Positions 6,838 to 14,575 of a DNA stretch of 21,029 bases are shown here, in pieces; the stretch's first letter is position 1; every line of letters begins with the position of its first letter. Under the pieces are notes generated by a model. That model did not search any database, was not told the DNA's origin, and saw only the letters and a program-made list of their open reading frames with translations. Both the position numbers and the translations under genes were made by a program. Source of the DNA: a virus. Location of the stretch: the IMG/VR virus record IMGVR_UViG_3300023242_001002, positions 1 through 21,029 of that record, one strand, 5' to 3'.

Positions 6838-8616
6838 TTATTTTTTAATGTTCGAGCTATTTTTACTACTCATTTCATTAAGTTGTTTTCTAATATCACT
6901 TTCTGATTCAGAAGATATCACAAATTTACTTAAATTTTTCATTTTTGCAAACTCATCCCTCATATTATCTTGTAATATATTGATATTTTTTTTCTGTTCT
7001 TCATTAAATACCTCATTTACAATTGGTTTAATTTCTACTTCTTTTTTAGGTAATTCACTAACTTCTTTTTCTTCCGCTTGATTTGTTGCAGTATCGCCAC
7101 TAATAGTATCTTTATAGTTTACTAAGTCTCGTCCTTCTTTATTTGCATCCATATTTCTATTCATGGCTGCAATCTTTTCACTCAACTTATCAATTTGACC
7201 ATCAGTAGCAATATTTGGTTCATCATCTTCATAGTCGCCCTTTTTATTTCGATAAGAGTAATCACTATCTCTCACAACAATTTTTACTGAATCATTATCG
7301 AATATAGCATCTTCAAATTTCTGACCATCTGCAGCAAATCTAGCTTTAAGTATTGCAATATTGGCAAGTCCTGCTCTTTTTTGTTCAGATGTTTTAGCAA
7401 CAGACATTAAAAAATGTGTTTTTTGTGCTCGTTTAATACTTCCACCCATTTGTGCAGTACCTATAAATTCACTAGCACTACCATCATTAGAGTTACTTCC
7501 TAAACCACTTCTATTTGCCTGTATTGCAGTCCAACAAGGTATATTATAATCAGATGCAATTCCTTCAAAAGCTTTAATAATACCCTCTTCTGCTTTATTT
7601 TGATCGAAATATTTCTCATGTGGTTCAACACAATCTATATAATCCAAGGCAAGTAAATTAAAACTTATACCCCACTTTTTCTTATATCGATCCATCCATT
7701 GACGTATCTTAGGTATAGTGATACCTTCTTGAGGGAATTTCTTTATAATTAACTTACCTAAGTTTCCATTATTTTGATAATCTTTGACACGCCTTCCGAC
7801 AGATTCTAGATTATCATTCATCTCGCTTAGTTTAGTATCAGACCATATCGCAAAGTGCTTACGTCTAATTTCATCTTCAGTGTCTTCAAATACTACATGA
7901 AGAACATTTTTACCTAATGAATGAGCTTCATTTGCAATTTTAGTTAATGCTGTTGATTTACCAACTCCAGTACCAGCAAGTATGATACCAATTTCACCTT
8001 TGCCTAGACCACCACCCATTAAATTATCAATAGCTAGTATTCCAGTTCCAATTGGTTCTCTAAAATTTACTTGTAAGGCTCTTTCAATATCATGAAAAAT
8101 CTCAATACCTTCATCTTCATCACTACCAATATCACTAATTCTTTTAGTCTTTTGATCGATTTTATAATTTATTTCATCAGTCAAGCCATGTTTAATATTT
8201 GACATTATAAATGCAGCAAGTTCATGATATTCACCTTGTTTTATGAAATTGTATACAGATTTTTGTACTGTATCACCATCATAGTCTAGGTTTTTATTTA
8301 AAACCCTATCATTCCAATTTTTAATGTTCTGAGCAATACCTAATAATATTTCTTCATCTACTGGATTACTTACTTGTTTAAATTTAGTTATTGCATGAAA
8401 GATACTCTTATTTTGTAAGTTTGGTGTTTTACCATATTCATTAAAATATTCTCTTAATACAGTAAAAAATCTTCTATGGTTAGGATCATCAAAGTATTCA
8501 GTCTTAAGAAATGGAAATATTTTATTTCCAAAATCAGGTTCAGTTAATATTTGCCATAACACTTTTAATTGATAGCCACTTCCAAGGTAGCCATCAATTG
8601 TATGCTCTTCTGTCAT
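6838..8616 (-). CDS. 41: Replicative DNA helicase, DnaB/T4 gp41 type (592 aa)
   Basis: This is the hexameric 5'-3' helicase that unwinds the phage fork and normally partners with a primase and with gp32. A small N-terminal helical domain spans about residues 1-150. The RecA-like core has Walker A GTGVGKST (215-222), an acidic FEDTEDE segment (243-249), Walker B LLALDYID (321-328), QANRSG (366-371), which is the H3-like sensor, and AQMGGSIKRA with ILKARF near the arginine-finger region. T4 gp41 is about 475 residues. The extra length here is a charged, low-complexity tail from about 455 to 592 (EEKEVSELPKKEVEIK and similar), perhaps a partner-binding arm. It is the last gene of the replication run, 39 bp after its neighbour; TATAAATA (plus strand) lies 21 bp upstream of its start. 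Confidence 0.93.
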   Translation of the reverse strand: MTEEHTIDGYLGSGYQLKVLWQILTEPDFGNKIFPFLKTEYFDDPNHRRFFTVLREYFNEYGKTPNLQNKSIFHAITKFKQVSNPVDEEILLGIAQNIKNWNDRVLNKNLDYDGDTVQKSVYNFIKQGEYHELAAFIMSNIKHGLTDEINYKIDQKTKRISDIGSDEDEGIEIFHDIERALQVNFREPIGTGILAIDNLMGGGLGKGEIGIILAGTGVGKSTALTKIANEAHSLGKNVLHVVFEDTEDEIRRKHFAIWSDTKLSEMNDNLESVGRRVKDYQNNGNLGKLIIKKFPQEGITIPKIRQWMDRYKKKWGISFNLLALDYIDCVEPHEKYFDQNKAEEGIIKAFEGIASDYNIPCWTAIQANRSGLGSNSNDGSASEFIGTAQMGGSIKRAQKTHFLMSVAKTSEQKRAGLANIAILKARFAADGQKFEDAIFDNDSVKIVVRDSDYSYRNKKGDYEDDEPNIATDGQIDKLSEKIAAMNRNMDANKEGRDLVNYKDTISGDTATNQAEEKEVSELPKKEVEIKPIVNEVFNEEQKKNINILQDNMRDEFAKMKNLSKFVISSESESDIRKQLNEMSSKNSSNIKK

Positions 8617-8655
8617 TATAAAAATTGATTAAAATGTTATAAATAAATAAGATTT

Positions 8656-9321
8656 TTAATTTTGAGTCCTATCATTACGTTTTGTGTTTTTTATGAAATT
8701 AGGATCACCTATTTTTTCCAACATCATATCTCTTCGTTTATTTGAAAATTCTCTGATTTGGTTTATATGTAAACCATAGGCGTATATTAAATCATAGTCA
8801 TCCCACATGTGTGATATATCTTGATTTTTCAATTTAAGATTAATTTCTTGAGCGATATCATCTACAGTCTCACTTAATTCAATTGAAAATCTTGATGATG
8901 GATTATACCCTTCGACATAAAAATCTCTTTCAACAATAGGATTATTATTAATATATAATCCAAATTTAAATTGAATTCCTGTATATGTTTTACCATTAAC
9001 AGTTTGATTAGACCTTTTCTTAAGTTTTAGTTTTTCATTAAAAGGTTTACCATTAAGTTTAGTGTGTTCAATTTCAGTTAAATTTTTGTAGTACTCAAGA
9101 AAATCGTAACTAGTTTGACCAAAGTCAATCTTATGTGAGATATTTCTTCTTGATAGTGCTTTTTGTAATCTTACTATAATTGAAAATATATCTTCTCTAA
9201 TATCTACTGAGTAGCGAACTACAGGATTAAATACATCTGCTGAAAACAGAGTTTCAATTATTGTTTCGTCATCTTGGTATAAACCAAATTTAAACATATT
9301 TTCGTGTTCTTTATTTTCCAT
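8656..9321 (-). CDS. Phage protein with two tandem copies of an unnamed domain (221 aa)
   Basis: I do not recognise a named family. The protein is an internal duplication. Residues 10-66 and 118-174 align over 57 positions without gaps, with about 20 identities. Both copies begin FKFGLY, have I-x-E, NP-x2-R-x-S in the middle, and end ISH-x2-D. A Lys-rich linker (about 85-112) separates them. It has no signal peptide, membrane segment or catalytic motif. It lies between the exonuclease and helicase genes and has its own host-type promoter, which suggests an early replication accessory. Its size is close to T4 gp59, the helicase loader, but I see no sequence resemblance, so that role is only a guess. 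Confidence 0.8.
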   Translation of the reverse strand: MENKEHENMFKFGLYQDDETIIETLFSADVFNPVVRYSVDIREDIFSIIVRLQKALSRRNISHKIDFGQTSYDFLEYYKNLTEIEHTKLNGKPFNEKLKLKKRSNQTVNGKTYTGIQFKFGLYINNNPIVERDFYVEGYNPSSRFSIELSETVDDIAQEINLKLKNQDISHMWDDYDLIYAYGLHINQIREFSNKRRDMMLEKIGDPNFIKNTKRNDRTQN

Positions 9322-9348
9322 CTTAATTTATTGTTTTGTTATGTACTT

Positions 9349-9379
9349 CAAATATAACTCAAATATTTCACTAAGTCAA
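9349..9379 (-). promoter_or_regulatory. Bacteroidota-type promoter upstream of the duplicated-domain gene
   Basis: The minus strand has TTG (within TTGACT), 20 nt, then TATATTTG, a complete match to TTG-N17-23-TAnnTTTG. Transcription would begin around 9343, about 22 nt before the ATG at 9321. It should drive the 221-aa protein and the helicase independently of the upstream gp32 promoter. Confidence 0.65.
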
Positions 9380-9384
9380 TCATT

Positions 9385-10437
9385 TTAAATAAGCTTTCGC
9401 TTTATTTTTAAATAATTTTTATAGTTCTGTTTTTCATTCATGATTACAGGATAAAATGGTTCAATATAGTTAACAAATGTCCCACCATATACAGATAAAA
9501 ATTGATCTTCATTCATCATGATTAATAGATTCTTTGAATTTCTATCTTCGTCTGATAATGGCATTTCCATTTGTGCTAGTTCTTCTTCTGCTTCTTCATT
9601 TAAGAAAGGTTCAGAAAGATTCATTAGCCTATGGTTAATCTTTAATCTTTCGATATTCGAAAGTAGATTTTCAAATGCTTTAAGTGGTTTTTTCTTGTTT
9701 TTAACTCTTTCCTTATTAATTTCATCTGCTTTTTTACAGATTTCTCTCACTGTAAATTGCTTAAATTTCATTTCAGGAAAATGTTTAAGTAATGTAGTCT
9801 CCTTAATTCCTGCTATACCAGCTAAATTATCGGATGTATCACCTTCAATTATTTTTATTGATAATGCATTTTTATAGTGATAATCAAATTCAAAAAAGAA
9901 ATTAGTTTTATTAATTGGATTTTGAATATTACCAAACTTAATTGTAATATCATATTCTAATAATTGTAAAAAATCTCTATCATTTGTATAAAGAGTAATA
10001 TCTTCATCATTTGACTTTTCAATCACATATGCAGCTATTAAATCATCTGCTTCAATACCTTCAACTTCTATTTGTCTTATGAATAGGTCTTCTGCATATG
10101 ATTGAATTCTTTTTCTTTGTTTTAATAAAGACTGTTCTTTATATTCTTCTCTTTTTATTTCAGCATCAGATAATTCAATCTTAACATACCATTTTTTATT
10201 CTTACGATTTGCTTTATATGCTGGATCAATAACATGTCTTTGTATTCCACCATTTTCACCATCCCAAGCAAGAATAACCTTATTAGCTCGATAATCTCTT
10301 ATAAGCATTCTAAGTGTTGTCATAAAAGAATATAAACCACCAATATGCCCATAGCTATCAGTATATGTATCTTTAGCTCCACTAAAAGATCGCTTTAATA
10401 AGTATGATCCATCAACTAATAAGGTTCTTGTTTTCAC
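9385..10437 (-). CDS. rnh: 5'-3' exonuclease/flap endonuclease, T4 RNase H family (350 aa)
   Basis: This is a FEN/PIN-like nuclease of the family that removes RNA primers and short flaps from lagging-strand fragments. Metal-binding acidic motifs are in order: LLVDGSYLL (D9), AWDGENGG (D59), EGIEADDLIA (E126, E129, D131, D132), TNDRDFLQL (D153, D155) and GDTSDNLAGIAGI (D200, D203), the last being the helix-hairpin-helix entry. ANRKNKKW around 76-83 fits the arch region. At 350 residues it is slightly longer than T4 RNase H (305). The start is GTG: the codon at 10435-10437 abuts the uvsX stop with no spacer (TAAGTG), and no upstream ATG is possible without overlap. The zero spacing suggests translational coupling to uvsX. 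Confidence 0.92.
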   Translation of the reverse strand: MKTRTLLVDGSYLLKRSFSGAKDTYTDSYGHIGGLYSFMTTLRMLIRDYRANKVILAWDGENGGIQRHVIDPAYKANRKNKKWYVKIELSDAEIKREEYKEQSLLKQRKRIQSYAEDLFIRQIEVEGIEADDLIAAYVIEKSNDEDITLYTNDRDFLQLLEYDITIKFGNIQNPINKTNFFFEFDYHYKNALSIKIIEGDTSDNLAGIAGIKETTLLKHFPEMKFKQFTVREICKKADEINKERVKNKKKPLKAFENLLSNIERLKINHRLMNLSEPFLNEEAEEELAQMEMPLSDEDRNSKNLLIMMNEDQFLSVYGGTFVNYIEPFYPVIMNEKQNYKNYLKIKRKLI

Positions 10438-11616
10438 TTAATTATCTTTCTCGTTTTCAAAGTCATCCATTAATTCTTGATTACCTTTTTTTAATGAATT
10501 AACTTTATCTTCTAAATCATCATGATTAAAGTCAGTTTCTTCATCCACAATATATTTATTTTTTATATCATCTGCTGTAAGATTTTCTTCTTTTAAAACA
10601 TCTCTAAAAAATTTAATATGTTCTTTCTTATATGCTTCCTTATCTGCAGATTCTATACCAATAAATCCATGCGGAGTTGATATTACTTTCCCTTCAAATG
10701 AGATACCACCAAGATCACCATCAATTTGATTTTTCTCAACTCTTATCTTAGTTTCTACACCATAAGATACATCACGACCACCAAAAGTAGCTGCAATTTT
10801 TTTAGTACCATGTGACTGAATTCCACCATGATGAAATATTAATCTAGCACCATAAAATAATGCTTCACCACCCTTATGTTTAATAACACCTGCACCTTGC
10901 ATAGAATCAATCCATATTTTTTGTACACCAATCATTGTATTTGTATATGGTTTATCAATCTTTCTAGACCTTGGTATTCTACTATTTACTAAGTATTTAA
11001 ATGATTTCTCAAATGCACCAGCATTCCACATATTATTGTCATTGGTATTCTTTTCATGTGCATTAATTGTTTTAATACAATCTAATGTTCCGAAAGAATC
11101 AACAGCGAATAATAAATCAAAAGGTAATTCACCTGCATCTTGTAAATCTAAGAAATGATGAATACATTCTGCCATATCTTCAATAGATGCTTCATTACGG
11201 CTTTTGTCATGATTTTTACCAAAATTCTGCAATAAAAAATCATTATCTACATAAATATAAAAACCTTCATTTTCCTCATCTCCTAAATCAAATCCCATTT
11301 TTTCTAAACGAGATAAACTTAAGTTATTTTCAGTATCAATTATTATTGATAATACACCCTGTTTTTGTGCGCCAACTATTGCTTCTGATAATGATGTTGA
11401 TTTACCAGTATTTGAAAATCCTCTTGTAAGGGAAACATAACCCATTGGAAATCCATCCATTCCTGTTTGGTCTTTAAATGCTTTTGAGCATTTTAACCAT
11501 CTTAATGGTTTGTTAGAGATATTCTCACTATTTGTTTTTTTCTTGAAGTCTGATAGAGAAAAGCTTTTTTTTACTGTTGGCTTTCTAGCAGCTTGATTTG
11601 TTGGAGTTTTACCCAT
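10438..11616 (-). CDS. uvsX: UvsX/RecA-family recombinase (392 aa)
   Basis: This strand-exchange ATPase coats ssDNA and starts recombination-dependent phage replication. Walker A is GFSNTGKS (66-73), the following catalytic-Glu region is IIIDTEN (91-97, E96), and Walker B is LLFAVDS (168-174). The segment GGEALFYGARLIFHHGG (249-265) corresponds to the RecA/UvsX strand after loop L2 (RecA: GGNALKFYASVRL). A basic N-terminal tail (RKPTVKKSFSLSDFKKK) and an acidic C-terminal tail (about 355-392) flank the core, as in RecA-type proteins. Its stop abuts the exonuclease start, and gp32 lies 86 bp upstream beyond a terminator hairpin, so some gp32 transcripts must read through or a weak promoter must exist. 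Confidence 0.92.
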   Translation of the reverse strand: MGKTPTNQAARKPTVKKSFSLSDFKKKTNSENISNKPLRWLKCSKAFKDQTGMDGFPMGYVSLTRGFSNTGKSTSLSEAIVGAQKQGVLSIIIDTENNLSLSRLEKMGFDLGDEENEGFYIYVDNDFLLQNFGKNHDKSRNEASIEDMAECIHHFLDLQDAGELPFDLLFAVDSFGTLDCIKTINAHEKNTNDNNMWNAGAFEKSFKYLVNSRIPRSRKIDKPYTNTMIGVQKIWIDSMQGAGVIKHKGGEALFYGARLIFHHGGIQSHGTKKIAATFGGRDVSYGVETKIRVEKNQIDGDLGGISFEGKVISTPHGFIGIESADKEAYKKEHIKFFRDVLKEENLTADDIKNKYIVDEETDFNHDDLEDKVNSLKKGNQELMDDFENEKDN

Positions 11617-11651
11617 TATATTATATTTTTTTATTGTAAAATATTATTGTT

Positions 11652-11683
11652 AAAAAAAGGTGGAAATTATTTTCCACCTTTTT
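11652..11683 (-). terminator. Terminator hairpin between gp32 and uvsX
   Basis: AAAAAGGTGGAAA pairs with TTTCCACCTTTTT (13 bp) around a 4-nt loop, followed on the minus strand by more T. It is symmetric enough to work in both directions. It probably lowers expression of uvsX and downstream genes relative to gp32, which phages need in large amounts. Confidence 0.85.
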
Positions 11684-11702
11684 AAAAAAAATCTATAGTA
11701 TA

Positions 11703-12950
11703 TTAAAATGGTAAATCATCATAATCATTATCTGAGTCATTATCATATTGTTCTACAATAGCAGGTTCTAGTTCTTTTTCTTGTTCTACAATACCACCAC
11801 TTATATCTAATGAATCATCTTTATACTCACCTACATCTTCTTTAGTGACATTATTAATGTTTACATTATTATATGAATTTGCAACAACATCTGATGCTCT
11901 CTCTACTTTTCTCTCTACGTTGTCAGTATTTGAACCAAGCGAAGAATCTCTATTGTTCATCTTTTCTTGTTTTTCATAATCTCTAGGATCAGGAAAAATC
12001 CACTTCTTGTTGCTCTTATCTGAATCGTCCCAATATGGATCAGTACCTTTTGCAATACGATCTAAATATTCTAAATCTGTTAATTCGGGAGCACTAGCAG
12101 GTTTAAAAACATCTCTCCATGTCTTATTATCACTTAACCACTGATTACGAATTAATTCGTCATCGGCTAGTAATGTTGCACCTTTCGCCATTATGTTTGA
12201 TACATCTTTAAATTTCACACTTGATCCCGGAATTTGGTTATCGACAACGCTAATAATTAAGTCAGTACCTTTTAATGGATCAGCAAAATCAACTTGTGAT
12301 TGTTCCACAAAATTCTGCAATGCCGGCATTAATTTATCATAGATACCTTGTTTCTTAAAATTGTGTTTAAATCTCCAAAATTTAACACCATCACCAGTGC
12401 TGTTTCTATCAATACCCCTAACAATATAGAATTTTTTAGCATCAAATGACATAGCATCTCTATAGATTCTATCATTATTTTTTTTAATATCTAATTGTTT
12501 GGTATTCATATCTTCTTTTTTTACTTTACGAAGAGATTGATCCTGTTTAGCAAGTTCTTGATCCCTTTTATCACAAATAGGACATGGTGCTGGAATCATG
12601 AATGGTTTACCATCTGCATCAGTAACTACATTTCCTTCTTTATCAAGTTTTGCAACTTCAGGATCGTTATGTCTTGGACAATAAATTTTTCTATATCTCT
12701 TACCATCTGTAGAATTAGTTTTTACAGCATGAAAAAATGCAGTCTCAACGTGTTTACGACCAGCTAGTGGAGGTATAATTCTAAAAGTTTCTTTATCTCT
12801 TCTTGGGGTAAAATACCTAGCGAGGATTTCTTCTTTACTAAGTTTTTTTGGTTTACCATCACCTTGGGTTTTGTAATCAGCGAATAAGGCTTTCGCTGCA
12901 TCAAGTGCACCACCTTGTGGTATACTTGAATTTTCATTTGAATTTTCCAT
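11703..12950 (-). CDS. 32: gp32-like single-stranded DNA-binding protein (415 aa)
   Basis: This protein coats ssDNA at the fork and recruits replication partners. The N-terminal basic region (PKKLSKEEILARYFTPRRDK, about 34-53) precedes the core. Candidate zinc ligands are H74, C91 (CPRH), C123 and C126 (CPICDK), matching the His-Cys-Cys-Cys layout of T4 gp32 but with a longer loop between the second and third ligands. It is longer than T4 gp32 (301). The C-terminal third is acidic and disordered and ends YDNDSDNDYDDLPF. A DDLPF tip is the hallmark of cellular SSB proteins, not of T4 gp32, so it may bind host or phage SSB-tail readers. It has its own promoter with upstream repeats and is followed by a strong terminator. 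Confidence 0.9.
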   Translation of the reverse strand: MENSNENSSIPQGGALDAAKALFADYKTQGDGKPKKLSKEEILARYFTPRRDKETFRIIPPLAGRKHVETAFFHAVKTNSTDGKRYRKIYCPRHNDPEVAKLDKEGNVVTDADGKPFMIPAPCPICDKRDQELAKQDQSLRKVKKEDMNTKQLDIKKNNDRIYRDAMSFDAKKFYIVRGIDRNSTGDGVKFWRFKHNFKKQGIYDKLMPALQNFVEQSQVDFADPLKGTDLIISVVDNQIPGSSVKFKDVSNIMAKGATLLADDELIRNQWLSDNKTWRDVFKPASAPELTDLEYLDRIAKGTDPYWDDSDKSNKKWIFPDPRDYEKQEKMNNRDSSLGSNTDNVERKVERASDVVANSYNNVNINNVTKEDVGEYKDDSLDISGGIVEQEKELEPAIVEQYDNDSDNDYDDLPF

Positions 12951-13012
12951 TAATTTTTACACTTTTTATTTAAACTTCAATTGTTTTCTTTTTTATAATT
13001 CGTTAAGAAACA

Positions 13013-13043
13013 CAATACTACGAATTAATTTTTCAATTGTCAA
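13013..13043 (-). promoter_or_regulatory. Promoter of gp32
   Basis: The minus strand has TTGACA at 13038-13043, 17 nt, then TAGTAT (13015-13020). Read as a bacteroidote promoter it is TTG-N20-TAGTATTG, one base off TAnnTTTG. Expected start is near 13007, giving an A/T-rich leader of about 57 nt. In the leader GTTTCTT can pair with AAGAAAAC (one bulge). T4 gp32 represses its own mRNA by binding such a leader; autoregulation here is possible but unproven. Confidence 0.65.
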
Positions 13044-13054
13044 TCTTTTTTAAT

Positions 13055-13093
13055 TTTTCACTTAAAATATTTTCACTTTTTTTATTTTCACTT
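13055..13093 (-). repeat. Three direct repeats with exact 15-bp period upstream of the gp32 promoter
   Basis: On the minus strand AAGTGAAAA occurs three times (plus coordinates 13085-13093, 13070-13078, 13055-13063) at exactly 15-bp steps, separated by 6-nt A/T spacers. The block ends 11 bp upstream of the -35 element. It looks like a binding array for an activator or repressor, or origin-type iterons. Confidence 0.7.
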
Positions 13094-13142
13094 CAATTCT
13101 TCTACTTTAAATACATCAAAATATATTTTTTTTATTAAAAAT

Positions 13143-14540
13143 TTAAACTATTTCAGTTGATGTTACAGTGAAATTTATTGGTTTTTTTACATCGTAAAGA
13201 CTACCACTAGACATTTTAACTTCTAAGAAATAATCTTGAGGAATTAACCATGATGTATCTAATAAAAACTCATATCCTGCTGTAGTTCGATCAGCTTTAG
13301 TAAATGGAATTACTTCTATCTGATGATTCACATCTTGCTTTACAAATAATCTATATTCAATATCTAATGGTAAGTTGTTATTTTGGTCTTGGTAAAGTTG
13401 CCTAGCATCAATTAATATTCTTCTAGTATTACTAGCTTGTATTTGTTCATTTGAACTTATGCCTATAACATTGAAAAAATAATTATCAAAATTTATTCTT
13501 TTAGATAAATCAAAATTTAAATATTGTTCTCCGTTTATTAGATAAAATTGTTGAGTAATATTTTTATTAATTCCATTAACAGTAATATTCCATATATCAT
13601 TAAAAATTACTTGATCTGGATATTCTAAACTAGAAACAGAATAAGATACTTTATACACTCCCTTTCTTATTTGTTGAATAGTATTTCCTGTTAGTATGTT
13701 AATTTCACTTCCTTCATAATCATTGATAGTCACACTATTTACAATAATGTCAACACTTTTACCACCTGCATTAGCATATAAGTAAAGATTATTATTCTTA
13801 TCCATATAAAAATACTCTCTATCATCCTCTATAAGATCGTTAACTATAGTTTCGACATATGGTTCATAAAAAGTAGGAGAGTCCTTTACATGGAATGCTA
13901 CCGCTTGTCTTTGAAGTGTTGTAGTTGTTTCTAAATCATTAGTAAATTTAATAGCTAATCCAAATGTTGTTCCTGTAAATCCTGTTACCCCTGAAACAAA
14001 TATTCTTGAGTTTATATAATCAGTTATATCAACTTTAATATCTTCACTACCATCCTGAAAATCAATGGTTTGTAAAATAGTTGACCCACTATTAATACCT
14101 CCTTCAGTTGACCATTCTACACCTGTTTTTCTTTCAAACCAATTAGATGCTTGTCTTGGTATGCTAGGAAATTCTTCTTCAATATAAATAAAATCATATC
14201 CATTACCTTCGTCCCAATCTTCTTCAACATTATAAAGTTCCAAAGTAAAACTAGAGGCACGTTGTGTTTCATTATCAGCATATCTAGTTCCAACTAATTC
14301 AGGTATAAATCTAATAGTATTAGTTAAATTAAGATAATGAGATTGTATTAAATTAGGATTTAGGAAACCAGAATTTAACTTATCTACTAGTGGTTGTAAA
14401 TCAATATCAAAAATAAATCGTGAAACCTTTTCTTGTAAAGTTCCATAAAAAATTTCAGAAACTGGGTTTTGAGAATTGTTAGTTCTATTATCTTCAATTA
14501 GTGTATTATTTTTTTTAAAATATGATCTAAATCTACCCAT
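13143..14540 (-). CDS. Probable phage structural protein with DNRLRE-like segment (465 aa)
   Basis: Composition is Asn/Ile/Thr-rich and beta-strand-like, without signal peptide or membrane helices. Residues about 98-205 resemble a DNRLRE-type beta domain. They include YNVEEDWDEGNGYDFIYIEE, a GVEWSTEGG turn, a hydrophobic-polar strand with KVDITDYINSRI, and then GTTFGLAIKF. That domain is common in extracellular and viral surface proteins. The rest consists of strand-rich segments with no enzymatic motif. It lies 35 bp after the 591-aa gene and is the last gene before the gp32 control region. A virion role (neck, fibre or decoration) is inferred from composition and neighbours; the true family is not known to me. 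Confidence 0.7.
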   Translation of the reverse strand: MGRFRSYFKKNNTLIEDNRTNNSQNPVSEIFYGTLQEKVSRFIFDIDLQPLVDKLNSGFLNPNLIQSHYLNLTNTIRFIPELVGTRYADNETQRASSFTLELYNVEEDWDEGNGYDFIYIEEEFPSIPRQASNWFERKTGVEWSTEGGINSGSTILQTIDFQDGSEDIKVDITDYINSRIFVSGVTGFTGTTFGLAIKFTNDLETTTTLQRQAVAFHVKDSPTFYEPYVETIVNDLIEDDREYFYMDKNNNLYLYANAGGKSVDIIVNSVTINDYEGSEINILTGNTIQQIRKGVYKVSYSVSSLEYPDQVIFNDIWNITVNGINKNITQQFYLINGEQYLNFDLSKRINFDNYFFNVIGISSNEQIQASNTRRILIDARQLYQDQNNNLPLDIEYRLFVKQDVNHQIEVIPFTKADRTTAGYEFLLDTSWLIPQDYFLEVKMSSGSLYDVKKPINFTVTSTEIV

Positions 14541-14575
14541 TATAATATTTTATTATAAATACTTATTGATATATA

